Origin: Cyanobacteriota bacterium
GTDB lineage: Bacteria; Cyanobacteriota; Cyanobacteriia; Cyanobacteriales; Microcoleaceae
Assembly: GCA_025362325.1 (NCBI GenBank)
Contig: JANYGO010000134.1
Location: forward strand, 1 to 45,911
Reading direction: 5' to 3'
DNA: 45,911 bases
Part shown: positions 32,259-40,559 of the stretch, one piece after another
Layout of the letters: every line of letters begins with the position of its first letter
Numbering within the stretch: the first letter of the stretch is position 1
The notes under the pieces: generated by a model
What the model was told of the DNA's origin: nothing
Databases searched by the model: none
The model's input: only the letters and a program-made list of their open reading frames with translations
Program-made: the position numbers and the translations under genes

Positions 32259-35200
32259 CTACAACTTCAGTCCGATGACTTGAGTATAAGCTCCCCGCGC
32301 TTGAGTAACACCAATTGTACGCTGGGCCGATTGAATCATCGGTCGCCGCAAACTCACAACAATAAACTGGGCTTGTTCAGACTGTCGTTTTATCATTCTA
32401 GCTAATCGCTCCACATTTGCCCCATCCAGAAACATATCCACCTCATCAAAAGCGTAGAACGTAGACGGGCGGTAGCGTTGCAGCGCAAAAATAAAACTCA
32501 GCGCCGTCAGCGACTTTTCACCTCCCGACATAGAAGCCAGCCGCTGAACGGGTTTGCCCTTCGGGTGAGCCACCAAATTCAAACCGCTGCTGAAAGGGTC
32601 TTCCTGGTCATCTAGCTGGAGATAGCCGTCGCCTTCGGAAAGTTCCGCAAAAATAGTCTGGAAGTTCTCGTTAACCGCATCAAAAGCTTCTTTAAAAGCG
32701 CGCCGCCTGAGTGTCGTAAAGTTTTCGATTCTCAACAACAGTTCAGTGCGTTCTCCTGCCAATGTCGTCAACTTTTGACTCAATTCTTGCAGGCGTTCTT
32801 GAGTGCGGTTGTACTCTGACAAGGCTAGCATATTGACTGGTTCTAAAGCTTGAATGCGTTTGGCGATCGCCTTTACTTCCTGTTGCAATTCCGTCAAATT
32901 AGCTTTCTCGACATCTTCGGGAATCGACGGCACCGGATCGGGCATTTCCGCCCGCTGCGTTTCCATGAGAGTGCGGACTGCGGCTAATTGTTCGCGACGT
33001 TCTTGCTGAGTTTCGTGGAGTTTTTGCAACTGCCACTGTAACTGTTGTTTGGCCAAATGCTGCTCTCGCAGTTGAGATTCCGCGCGATCGCGCGCTCCCT
33101 TTTCCACGCCCAAACTTTCCTCAATTTCGGCCAAAGCCGCCTGAGCTGCCGCAATTTGTGCGTCGAGTTCCAACTGCTGCGAAACAATGTTCGCGATCGC
33201 ACCTGCACCCGCATTTTGCTGAACTTGCCATTCCTGCAATCTCTCGCTGCCTTCCTTAATTTTCTCCTCCAAACGCCCGAATTGATTTTCCAAGTCTCCT
33301 TGGCGCTGCTGGACGTTTCTGTGAGCCAATTCTCGCTCTTGCAGTTGCGCTTCCAGAGCGCGCAAACCCGACTGCATTTGCTGCCATTCGCTGTGACTGT
33401 TCGACTCTTCCAACTGCGCCAAAGTTTGGCGATACTGCTGCAATTGAGTTTCCTGTGCGGGCAATTCTCTCTCCAGCAACTGCAATCGGGTTTGCGAATT
33501 AGTCAATTCCTGAGTATTTTTAGCAATTTGCGATCGCACCTGTGACTGCTGCGCCTGCAAATTCTTAATTTCCGATTCCAACTGTTCCAAGCGCAACTGA
33601 TTTTCGCGCAAATTCTGCTTCGCCTCCATCAATTCTTGACTGCGAGTTTTGACAGCAACAGACGCGCGATCGATCGCAATTTTGCACCGTTCCAAAATCC
33701 GCTCAATTTCCTCAAGACGTTCTTGCAGAGAAGCAATTGTCCGCGCTTCATCCGCCGCCTCGCTAGCATCAACCGTACCAAAATGCAAGGTCGATCGATT
33801 AGCAGAACTTCCGCCAGTCATCGCGCCGCTGGTTTCCAAAATTTCCCCGTCTAAAGTGACAATCCGGTACTGTCCCAAATAGCGGCGGGCGTCGGTAAGA
33901 TTGCTAAACACAACCGTACTGCCAAAAACGTAAGCAAAAATCTCCTGATAGCGCGCATCGCAATCAATCAAATTCACAGCCGCATCGACAAAACCAGCCG
34001 CGCGCCGCAAATTCTCATTCACCGAAAACCTGCCGCCTCTAATCTTATTCAAAGGCAAAAACGTCATCCTTCCCGCCCGTTTTTGCTTCAACAATTCGAT
34101 CGCAGCAGCCCCCACACTGTCATTTTCCACCACCATATTACCCATGCGGCCGCCCGCCGCAATTTCCAGCGCCAACTGAAAGCGCGGCTCCACCCTGCCC
34201 AGTTGAGCCACCAAGCCGCAAACTCCGCCAATTCCGCTTTGCGCGACAATTTTTGCAGTAAACGTGCCACTCGCTTCTTGCAGTGCTTGAAACTGCACTT
34301 CGAGCTTGTCTAACTTGCGCTGTCTTTCGCGCTGTTCTTCCAGCAAACGAGTTTGAGTTTCCTGTTGCAGTTGCAATTCTTGTTCTGCTTCGACTAAAAT
34401 CTGATTCAGCGATTCTACTTGCAAAGATGCAATTCCTTTGGTTTCTCCAAGGCGAGATTGCTTAGTTTTTTTCGCTTCAATTTCCTGTTCCAATACTTGC
34501 AGCGATTGGTTTTGTTCTTGAATTTGACTTTGCAGGCGATCGGCTCTTTCGCCAATAGTAGCTTGTTCTGTACGCTGCGGTTCCAAAGTTTGTTGAATTG
34601 TTTCGATTTGGCGGTGCAGTTCCGTTTGCTGCTGTACCCAAACTTCGGCCGTCGAGGCGATCGCATTTGCAACTTCCCGACTCTTATCTAAATTTTCCCG
34701 CGCTTCATCCCGCTGTTCCTGAAAAGTGACTATTTGGGACATAACATAGGATATTTCAATCTCAATTTGCTCCAAACTTTGCCTAAATTGCCGAACTTCT
34801 TGCTCGGTTTGTGCTATGTTAGCCGCCATTTGTCCAGCAGTTGTTTCCAAATCCTGCTTGCGGTTTTGCAGTTGGCGCCGTTCCGCTTCCTGAGTCGCAA
34901 TCCTCGCTTGCAGCGCCAACAGTTCCGACTCGCCCAAAGCTTTAACCCGGGCATTCAGCGCGTCTAATTCAGCGGTTGCTGCTTGAATTTGGGTGCTAAT
35001 TGCTTGCAGTTGTTCGGAGAGAGATGTAGAATTGCGATCGCCCGTTTCGATTTGTTCGCGCAGTTTCCATTCTTGCTTTTGCAACTGACGGAATTTCAGC
35101 ACAATTTCCCACTGCGACTTTTCTTGAAATTCCGCCCGCAATTTTTGATACTTTTCCGCTTTTGTGCGATCGTTCGCCAGCCTATCGCGCTGAGAAATCA

Positions 35201-36086
35201 GCTCTTTTTCCACAATCTGGCTGCGTTCTTCCACTTCCTTAACTTCATCCAACTTCTGCCTAGCCAAGGAGATTTTGCGATCGAATTGAGCCACTCCTGC
35301 CAATTCGTCAATAATTTCGCGGCGTTCCTTAGCATTCATCGAAATAATGCTGGTAACGTCACCTTGCAGCACGACGTTATAACCTTCGGGATAAATTCGC
35401 AAACGGTTAAGTTGTTCGTGCAGTTGAGTCAGCGTGCAAGGTGCGCCATCGATGTAATAAGTTGAAGTGTAAGTTCCTTGGCGAGTAACTCGGAGTTTGC
35501 GCGTCACACTCCACTCGTCCGGTTTTCGATCTTTGATTTTGGACTTGGGATTGCTAGCGAGTAGTTGTCCGTTGTTGTCTTGAGTTGCCGCAATTTCAAT
35601 CTCTTCGACTTCTTCCACAGATAACTCTTCCGATTTACGATTAACAGCAGATGATTGTCCGTTGTTGTCTTGAGTGGCGGCGATTTCTATTTCTGCGACT
35701 TCCTCTGCTTCCACAGATAACTCAGGCGATTCTGGAAGAGCAGCAGATAGTTGTTCGTTATTCTCTGGAGTTTCAGGGATTTCGTCCTCATCTTCATCCT
35801 GGGCGAACCATTCATCGCCCACATCTTCCAGCGCAAAGGTAGCAGTCACGCTAGCTTCAATCGTACCGCGCTTGTTTTGGGCGCTGTTCACCAAATCCGG
35901 CAAACGTTCGGCGCGCATTCCCTTAGAAGTCGAAAGCCCGAGACAAAACAGTAAACCGTCGAGGATGTTGGATTTCCCAGAACCGTTGGGCCCGGAAACC
36001 ACAGTAAAACCGGGCAGCACGGGAATGGACGTTGTGCCGCCAAAAGATTTAAAGTTAGTTAGTTCGATCCGCTTAATGTGAACCAT
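32259..36086 (-). CDS. smc: Chromosome segregation protein SMC
   Basis: Structural maintenance of chromosomes ATPase, 1275 residues; forms the condensin-like ring with ScpA/ScpB. Walker A GPNGSGKSN lies at residues 32-40, the hinge at about 610-730 (GIGGVCGLVAQL to FLPLNKIRGG), flanking coiled coils run to about 1110, signature SMSGGEKSLTALSF is near 1183 and Walker B FYAFDEVDMFLDG near 1208. Unusual is an acidic low-complexity insertion at about residues 96-192 of the head, between FALEDVGDEW and WSVTRKLRV, with an internal duplication (EIEIAATQDNNGQ twice). The gene is divergent from murA, with 394 bp between starts, and the PRC-barrel gene follows it. No scpA or scpB gene is visible. Confidence 0.96.
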   Translation of the reverse strand: MVHIKRIELTNFKSFGGTTSIPVLPGFTVVSGPNGSGKSNILDGLLFCLGLSTSKGMRAERLPDLVNSAQNKRGTIEASVTATFALEDVGDEWFAQDEDEDEIPETPENNEQLSAALPESPELSVEAEEVAEIEIAATQDNNGQSSAVNRKSEELSVEEVEEIEIAATQDNNGQLLASNPKSKIKDRKPDEWSVTRKLRVTRQGTYTSTYYIDGAPCTLTQLHEQLNRLRIYPEGYNVVLQGDVTSIISMNAKERREIIDELAGVAQFDRKISLARQKLDEVKEVEERSQIVEKELISQRDRLANDRTKAEKYQKLRAEFQEKSQWEIVLKFRQLQKQEWKLREQIETGDRNSTSLSEQLQAISTQIQAATAELDALNARVKALGESELLALQARIATQEAERRQLQNRKQDLETTAGQMAANIAQTEQEVRQFRQSLEQIEIEISYVMSQIVTFQEQRDEARENLDKSREVANAIASTAEVWVQQQTELHRQIETIQQTLEPQRTEQATIGERADRLQSQIQEQNQSLQVLEQEIEAKKTKQSRLGETKGIASLQVESLNQILVEAEQELQLQQETQTRLLEEQRERQRKLDKLEVQFQALQEASGTFTAKIVAQSGIGGVCGLVAQLGRVEPRFQLALEIAAGGRMGNMVVENDSVGAAAIELLKQKRAGRMTFLPLNKIRGGRFSVNENLRRAAGFVDAAVNLIDCDARYQEIFAYVFGSTVVFSNLTDARRYLGQYRIVTLDGEILETSGAMTGGSSANRSTLHFGTVDASEAADEARTIASLQERLEEIERILERCKIAIDRASVAVKTRSQELMEAKQNLRENQLRLEQLESEIKNLQAQQSQVRSQIAKNTQELTNSQTRLQLLERELPAQETQLQQYRQTLAQLEESNSHSEWQQMQSGLRALEAQLQERELAHRNVQQRQGDLENQFGRLEEKIKEGSERLQEWQVQQNAGAGAIANIVSQQLELDAQIAAAQAALAEIEESLGVEKGARDRAESQLREQHLAKQQLQWQLQKLHETQQERREQLAAVRTLMETQRAEMPDPVPSIPEDVEKANLTELQQEVKAIAKRIQALEPVNMLALSEYNRTQERLQELSQKLTTLAGERTELLLRIENFTTLRRRAFKEAFDAVNENFQTIFAELSEGDGYLQLDDQEDPFSSGLNLVAHPKGKPVQRLASMSGGEKSLTALSFIFALQRYRPSTFYAFDEVDMFLDGANVERLARMIKRQSEQAQFIVVSLRRPMIQSAQRTIGVTQARGAYTQVIGLKL
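35564..35735 (-). repeat. Tandem duplication inside the smc head insertion
   Basis: Two copies of about 90 bp, each with TTGTCCGTTGTTGTCTTGAG at its left and CCACAGATAACTC near its right, encode EEIEIAATQDNNGQ plus Ser/Glu-rich linkers. A diverged third partial copy (TAGTTGTTCGTTATTCTC) follows at about 35748. Length change here would stay in frame. Confidence 0.85.
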
Positions 36087-36480
36087 ATGCTAGGACTAGC
36101 TTTGGCTCTAGGGTGTTGTCACAGGGTAGCACAGGCAGTGGGGCGATCGACAATATGTGATTTTTTTGGGATTGTCGATCGAACAGAAATACTACACCTT
36201 TGTCGCGATCGCCGGAAACCTGGAGTTAAAAAAGCTGGTTGAGAACAATCGCACATCTGTGCACCGACCGACAACCAGAAATCAACCGTAAATTTTGATA
36301 CAGATAACTCCATTAAACTTGATCGGCAATATTTGTGCTAGCGTACCTGAAATCCTCACCCAGAAAGAATGCGAGCAAATATCATGTCGGTAATTCCTCA
36401 CATCCCCCCTAGACATATAAAAACTTTCCGGTAAAATCGAAACCAAAATTAATAATGTATAAAGTAACGAAGTGCATATT
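36087..36480. promoter_or_regulatory. Divergent smc/murA promoter region with an 11-bp inverted repeat
   Basis: 394 bp without a convincing gene. CGATCGACAAT (36144-36154) and ATTGTCGATCG (36171-36181) form a perfect 11-bp stem around ATGTGATTTTTTTGGG, close to the smc side. It could be an operator, an RNA hairpin in the smc leader, or a HIP1-type repeat. Possible -10-like sequences near murA (TAAAAT at 36433, TATAAA at 36458) have no good -35. Confidence 0.45.
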
Positions 36481-37875
36481 ATGGAGGGCAGACCCATTAC
36501 ACCAACTCAGAACTCGTCTAACCTGTCAGCTTCACCCGAAAGCGACCAACAAGTATTACAAATTTGGGGCCGCCAGCCCCTGCAAGGACACGTCAAAATC
36601 AGTGGCGCCAAAAACTCGGCCTTAGTTCTCATGGCCGGGTCTCTGCTTTGTCCAGACGATTGCCGCCTCCGCAACGTTCCCGGTTTAGCCGATGTCGCCC
36701 GCATGAGGCAAATTCTGGCGGCTGTAGGAGTCAAATTACAGCAGAACGGCGACGTTTTAGACATCAACGCCAGCCACCTGATAGACGCTCAAGCCCCCTA
36801 CGAATTAGTCAGCCAACTGCGGGCGAGTTTCTTCATCATCGGGCCGCTCCTAGCGCGTCTGGGATTTGCCAAAGTGCCCCTACCAGGTGGTTGCGCCATC
36901 GGTGCCCGACCCGTCGAACTCCACGTTCGCGGGCTACAAGCCCTCGGCGCCGAAGTCCACATCGACCACGGTACTGTTCACGCTTACGTCAAAGGGCCGA
37001 ACCGCCGCCTCAAAGGAGCCAAAATTTATTTGGACTACCCCAGCGTCGGCGCCACAGAAACTTTGATGATGGCGGCGACTCTGGCTGAAGGAGAAACCGT
37101 GATTGAAAACGCCGCTCAAGAGCCGGAAGTCGCAGATTTGGCGAATTTCTGTCGCGCTATGGGAGCAAACATTCAAGGCGCCGGCACAAATACGATCGTC
37201 ATTTCGGGAGTTCCGAGACTGCACGCGGTAGACTATTCGATTATTCCCGATCGCATTGAAGCCGGAACATTTTTAGTAGCAGGAGCCATCACTCACTCCG
37301 AAATCAGTTTGTCGCCGGTCATTCCCGACCACCTGACCGCCGTCATTGCCAAATTGCAGACAATCGGAGCGAAAATTATTGCCGAATCCCCCGACATTTT
37401 GCGGATAGTTCCGGGCAAAATTCACTCCGCCACAGACATCGAAACTCTGCCTTACCCGGGTTTCCCCACAGATATGCAAGCTCAGTTTATGGCTTTGCTG
37501 ACCCTGAGCGACGGAGACAGCATCATCAAAGAAACCGTATTTGAGAACCGCTTGCGCCACGTAGCAGAACTCAACCGCATGGGGGCCGACATTCGCCTTA
37601 AAGGCAATGTGGCGATTGTGCGCGGAGTGGCGCGACTATCGGGTGCACCCGTAGTCGCAACAGATTTGCGCGCATCGGCGGCGTTAGTGCTGGCGGGACT
37701 TGCAGCCGATGGTGTCACCACAATCAGCAGCTTGCACCACTTAGACCGGGGCTACGAGCAGTTAGAGGTGAAACTCCAAAAATTGGGCGCTAACTTGCGG
37801 CGGGTCAAGGAAGGTACAGAGCCGGTGATTGCATCAGCTCCTGTCAATCCCGTGCGATCAAGTTTAAACTGTTAA
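36481..37875 (+). CDS. murA: UDP-N-acetylglucosamine 1-carboxyvinyltransferase
   Basis: First committed enzyme of peptidoglycan synthesis: adds enolpyruvate from PEP to UDP-GlcNAc in the cytoplasm. 464 residues from ATG 36481; a GTG at 36472 would add three residues. A short unconserved N-terminus of about 30 residues precedes the fold. Key residues: [10 protein letters not shown] (Lys-Asn pair), [16 protein letters not shown] with the catalytic Cys near 138 (fosfomycin target in the family), [15 protein letters not shown], and [16 protein letters not shown]. The end ([16 protein letters not shown]) is variable. It is divergent from smc and followed by a repeat-filled gap. Confidence 0.97.
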   Translation: MEGRPITPTQNSSNLSASPESDQQVLQIWGRQPLQGHVKISGAKNSALVLMAGSLLCPDDCRLRNVPGLADVARMRQILAAVGVKLQQNGDVLDINASHLIDAQAPYELVSQLRASFFIIGPLLARLGFAKVPLPGGCAIGARPVELHVRGLQALGAEVHIDHGTVHAYVKGPNRRLKGAKIYLDYPSVGATETLMMAATLAEGETVIENAAQEPEVADLANFCRAMGANIQGAGTNTIVISGVPRLHAVDYSIIPDRIEAGTFLVAGAITHSEISLSPVIPDHLTAVIAKLQTIGAKIIAESPDILRIVPGKIHSATDIETLPYPGFPTDMQAQFMALLTLSDGDSIIKETVFENRLRHVAELNRMGADIRLKGNVAIVRGVARLSGAPVVATDLRASAALVLAGLAADGVTTISSLHHLDRGYEQLEVKLQKLGANLRRVKEGTEPVIASAPVNPVRSSLNC

Positions 37876-38110
37876 TTAGTCATTTGTCAGTTGGCAGTTG
37901 GCAGTAGTCAGCGGGCAGCAGTCAGCGGGCAGCAGTCAGCGGGCAGTGATAGTGTGTCAAACCCTTTTTTCCTTAGTCTTGTGGTTCTTAGTTAGCAATT
38001 CTTCGCTAATCATTAAGAATGAATGACAACTAGGCGACTGCCAACTACCAACTACCAACTGCCAATTGCCAACTGCCAACTGCCAACTGCCAACTGACTA
38101 ATAACTAATA
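37876..38110. repeat. Heptameric short tandem repeats in two complementary blocks
   Basis: Left block: GTCAGTTGGCAGTTGGCAGT and three AGTCAGCGGGCAGC units (37882-37947). Right block: repeated CCAACTGC / CCAACTAC units ending GACTAATAAC (38034-38110). The blocks are roughly complementary (TTGGCAG against CTGCCAA) and could form a long hairpin after murA. No gene. Confidence 0.9.
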
Positions 38111-38116
38111 ACTAAA

Positions 38117-38989
38117 ATGTTGAACATTCCGCTCATCGGTTTGAAAGCAGACCAGTTTCGCCACCCGCTAGACTTGGAAGCCACCAACACCCTCAAACAA
38201 CTGCCGGGCCTGGATTTGATGGTGCGGCAATTGCTGGGACAACTTGGCGAACAATTTTTCATGCTCGAAAATCTAGCTTCCAGCGTCCAAGTCGGCGAAA
38301 ATCAATTGCCGCACCTGCATCAATTGCTAGTGGATGCGTGCAAAACTCTGGATTTGGAGGTGCCGCAGCTTTATGTCCGCCAGCATCCGATGCCGAATGC
38401 TTACACGTTTGCGATGCGCGGAAAACAGCCCTTTGTGGTGATGCACACTTCGCTGATTGACTTGCTCACAGATGAGGAAGTTAAAGCCGTAATTGGTCAC
38501 GAGTTGGGGCATTTGAAGTGCGAACACGGAGTTTACCTGACTCTGGCTAATTTAATTGTGTTGGCCGCCGGTCAAATTTCGCCTGTGGGAACCATACTCG
38601 CCCAGGGTTTGCAGGCGCAAATGTTGGAATGGCTGCGGTGTGCCGAATTTACGTGCGATCGCGCCGCCTTACTTGCCACCCAAGACCCCAGAGTGGTAGC
38701 ATCAGTGTTGATGAAACTGGCCGGAGGTTCGCCGACGTTAGCACCGAAACTGAATGTCGATGCGTTTTTGGCTCAGGCGCGGGCCTACGACGACCTCAGC
38801 AGCACAGAACTAGGGGAAATGCTTAAGCAAGCTCAAACGGCTCAGTTATCCCATCCTGTACCAGTATTGCGCGCCAGAGAGATCGATCGCTGGGCAAGTT
38901 CAAAAAATTATGAATCTTTGCTTGCAGGAAATCGATCGGTGTGTTATGATGGTGAAACGAACAAAAAGGGCGGGTGGCGAAATTGGTAG
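38117..38989 (+). CDS. M48-family zinc metallopeptidase
   Basis: Predicted 290-residue protease. The zinc motif HELGHLKCEHG (HExxH) lies near residue 128 and the third ligand near 177 in WLRCAEFTCDRAALL (E-x-x-x-D). MPNAYTFAMRGKQPFVVMHTSL upstream is typical of the small cyanobacterial M48 group. Hydrophobic stretch TLANLIVLAAGQISPVGTIL may associate with membrane. Substrate unknown; members of M48 handle membrane or misfolded proteins. The frame has no stop until TAG 38987-38989, so the last seven or so codons (ending RNW) are read from the 5' part of tRNA-Leu. Confidence 0.9.
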   Translation: MLNIPLIGLKADQFRHPLDLEATNTLKQLPGLDLMVRQLLGQLGEQFFMLENLASSVQVGENQLPHLHQLLVDACKTLDLEVPQLYVRQHPMPNAYTFAMRGKQPFVVMHTSLIDLLTDEEVKAVIGHELGHLKCEHGVYLTLANLIVLAAGQISPVGTILAQGLQAQMLEWLRCAEFTCDRAALLATQDPRVVASVLMKLAGGSPTLAPKLNVDAFLAQARAYDDLSSTELGEMLKQAQTAQLSHPVPVLRAREIDRWASSKNYESLLAGNRSVCYDGETNKKGGWRNW

Positions 38990-39049
38990 ACGCATCAGAC
39001 TCAAAATCTGACACCGAAAGGTATGAGAGTTCGATTCTCTCTTCGCCCA
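38967..39049 (+). tRNA. tRNA-Leu(CAA)
   Basis: Class II tRNA, 83 nt. Acceptor GGGCGGG pairs with TTCGCCC (two G-T pairs), discriminator A. D arm GCGAAATTGGTAGACGC; anticodon arm TCAGA-CTCAAAA-TCTGA gives anticodon CAA (decodes UUG). Short variable arm with CACCGAAAGGT, T arm GAGAG-TTCGATT-CTCTC. CCA is not encoded. Its first 23 bases overlap the M48 coding end, and a strong hairpin follows at 39074. Confidence 0.95.
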
Positions 39050-39073
39050 CTACTACAAAAGCTAAATAAATCT

Positions 39074-39102
39074 AGGGCTCCAGATGATAAATCTGGAGCC
39101 CT
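39074..39102 (+). terminator. Hairpin terminator after tRNA-Leu
   Basis: AGGGCTCCAGAT and ATCTGGAGCCCT pair perfectly over 12 bp with loop GATAA, 25 bp after the tRNA. The following CATTTATAT is a weak T tail. Confidence 0.75.
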
Positions 39103-39105
39103 CAT

Positions 39106-39283
39106 TTATATAGGCATAGGGCATAGGGCATGGGCCAAACAGGGCATGGGGCATGGGGCATAGGACTCCTCACAAATAACAAATAACAAATAACAAATAA
39201 CAACTAACAAATAACAAATAACAAATAACAAATAACAAATAACAAATAACAACTAACAACTAACAACTAACAACTAACAACTA
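39106..39283. repeat. Two heptameric repeat arrays (GGGCATA/GGGCATG and AACAAAT/AACAACT)
   Basis: 39112-39165 holds degenerate GGGCATR units. From 39172 about 16 units of ATAACAA or CTAACAA run to 39283, the last five uniform AACAACT. Typical cyanobacterial STRR. The array ends 5 bp before the DMT transporter start, so it forms that gene's leader. No gene in the stretch. Confidence 0.95.
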
Positions 39284-39287
39284 ATTT

Positions 39288-40163
39288 ATGGGTGAAATAG
39301 CCGCTTTAGGGGCTGCATTTGTCTGGGCCTTGTCTTCCACAATTTGGCAGCGAGTCGGACAGCAAATCCCCGCAGTCATACTAAACTTGCTCAAAGGTGC
39401 GATCGCCCTGTTGATGCTTCTTGCCACTATACTAATTTTAGGCAAATCCTTACCAGCCATCAACCCCAATATTTTAGCCATGCTGCTCATCAGCGGTGCC
39501 CTAGGAATTGGTATCGGAGACACCGCTTGGTTTATTGTATTAAAATATTTAGGCGCAAGACGAGCACTGCTTTTAGAAACCCTATCTCCCCCTTTAACAG
39601 CTTTATTTGGCTTCATATTTTTGCAAGAAAAGCTATCACTGATTGCTTGTACGGGCATTCTGTTAACAATCTGCGGCGTAGCTTGGGTAATTGCAGAACA
39701 AACAGCCGAAACAACCTTACCATCAAAGCATCTTTGGCAGGGATTAGGGATTAGTTTATTAGGACAAACAGCCCACGCCGCCGGAGCAGTTTTATCCCGC
39801 GCCGCCTTCAATCAAATAGATATTGATCCCTTGTGGACAGCGGCCTTGCGTTTGAGCGGCGGTATGGCAGTCATGCTGTGCTTTCTCAACCCCAGAAACC
39901 TTGACACTTGCAAACAATTAAGAGCGCCAAAAATATTAGGTGCAATAATTTTAGCAGCTTTTTTAGGAACCTATCTCGGCATTTTCCTGCAACAGACTTC
40001 CCTGAAATATGCGCCCGCCGCCATAGCTCAAGCACTCAGTTCTACCAGTCCCCTGTTTGTACTGCCTTTAGCGGTGCTCGCGGGCGAAAAGGTTAGTCTC
40101 AGGGCTGTTTTGGGCGTGGTTGGTGCGATCGCTGGCATCGCGCTATTATTGGGTTTAAGGTGA
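39288..40163 (+). CDS. EamA/DMT-family transporter
   Basis: Predicted 291-residue inner-membrane transporter with ten hydrophobic helices in two EamA halves (about 1-138 and 150-290). Family signs: EIAALGAAFVWALSSTIWQR at the start, GDTAWFIVLKYLGARRALLLETLSPPLTALFGFIFLQEKLS closing the first half, and SLKYAPAAIAQALSSTSPLFVLPLAVLAGEKVS in the second. Substrate unknown (drug/metabolite type). The leader is an AT-rich heptamer array without a ribosome site, so expression may vary with array length (inference). Confidence 0.92.
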   Translation: MGEIAALGAAFVWALSSTIWQRVGQQIPAVILNLLKGAIALLMLLATILILGKSLPAINPNILAMLLISGALGIGIGDTAWFIVLKYLGARRALLLETLSPPLTALFGFIFLQEKLSLIACTGILLTICGVAWVIAEQTAETTLPSKHLWQGLGISLLGQTAHAAGAVLSRAAFNQIDIDPLWTAALRLSGGMAVMLCFLNPRNLDTCKQLRAPKILGAIILAAFLGTYLGIFLQQTSLKYAPAAIAQALSSTSPLFVLPLAVLAGEKVSLRAVLGVVGAIAGIALLLGLR

Positions 40164-40205
40164 TTCGATTTAAGAGTTAATATCATTAAAAAAAAACATC
40201 ACAGT

Positions 40206-40265
40206 GGTTTGTAGTGAGGACTTGAGTCCTCAGATGATGCGGACTCAAGTCCTCACTACAAACCG
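40206..40265. repeat. GTAGTGAGGACT repeat, single hairpin copy
   Basis: GTTTGTAGTGAGGACTTGAG and its complement CTCAAGTCCTCACTACAAAC flank a short loop containing TCCTCAGATGATGCGGA, a near-perfect 20-bp stem. Same family as 25386-25480. It lies 28 bp upstream of a consensus promoter. Confidence 0.9.
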
Positions 40266-40292
40266 ACTAAAAAACATCGGCATCAAAAATAC

Positions 40293-40321
40293 TTGACATT
40301 AAAATTGTGTCCGTCTATAAT
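40293..40321 (+). promoter_or_regulatory. Consensus sigma70-type promoter
   Basis: TTGACA (40293-40298), 17-bp spacer, TATAAT (40316-40321): both hexamers and the spacing match the consensus exactly. Transcription should start near 40328. Confidence 0.88.
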
Positions 40322-40327
40322 GGATAT

Positions 40328-40530
40328 GCTATCAAAAAATAAAAGTATGAGACTAAAAAGTTGGGAGTCTCCCCGCAGCGAGGGCAGAAACTCCAAAGGC
40401 AAAGGCGGCTCGGCCAGAGCTCGACAGCTCAAAAAGCAACAGCAAACTCTACGGAAAAAGTTAAAAGCTCAAAATCACCAACCAAACAACCAAGGGAAGG
40501 AAACCGATAATTCCTTCCCTTTTTTTTTTG
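40328..40530 (+). ncRNA. Candidate ~200-nt transcript, small RNA or small mRNA
   Basis: Bounded by a consensus promoter and a strong terminator at 40492-40530, so a discrete short RNA is expected. A reading frame from ATG 40347 runs through the terminator, so an mRNA ending at the T run would lack an in-frame stop; this favours a non-coding RNA or a dual-purpose RNA. No known RNA family is recognised (not 6S, tmRNA or SRP RNA by eye). It faces the MerR gene, and the terminator lies just beyond the MerR stop. Confidence 0.5.
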
Positions 40531-40559
40531 CAATTTCTGCTGTTGCTCAATCGCGCTGA
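40347..40559 (+). CDS. Possible small basic protein (about 50 coherent residues)
   Basis: From ATG 40347 it reads MRLKSWESPRSEGRNSKGKG, then GSARARQLKKQQQTLRKKLK and AQNHQPNNQG: very rich in Lys, Arg and Gln, like a nucleic-acid-binding peptide. The remaining residues (KETDNSFPFFFAISAV...) are translated from the terminator hairpin and beyond, so they are probably not natural. There is no clear ribosome site. The composition looks more protein-like than random, yet the missing stop before the terminator argues against it. Confidence 0.3.
   Translation: MRLKSWESPRSEGRNSKGKGGSARARQLKKQQQTLRKKLKAQNHQPNNQGKETDNSFPFFFAISAVAQSR
40492..40530 (+). terminator. Strong rho-independent terminator
   Basis: AAGGGAAGGAA and TTCCTTCCCTT pair perfectly over 11 bp around ACCGATAA, followed by a run of ten T. 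The T run is on the plus strand only, so it serves the short transcript and not MerR. Confidence 0.92.

Noticed and set aside
34983..35465. Long plus-strand frames opposite smc
   Set aside because: Composition follows the antisense of coiled-coil codons; smc is certain.
37876..38110. CRISPR array
   Set aside because: Units are 7 bp without unique spacers; these are heptamer repeats.
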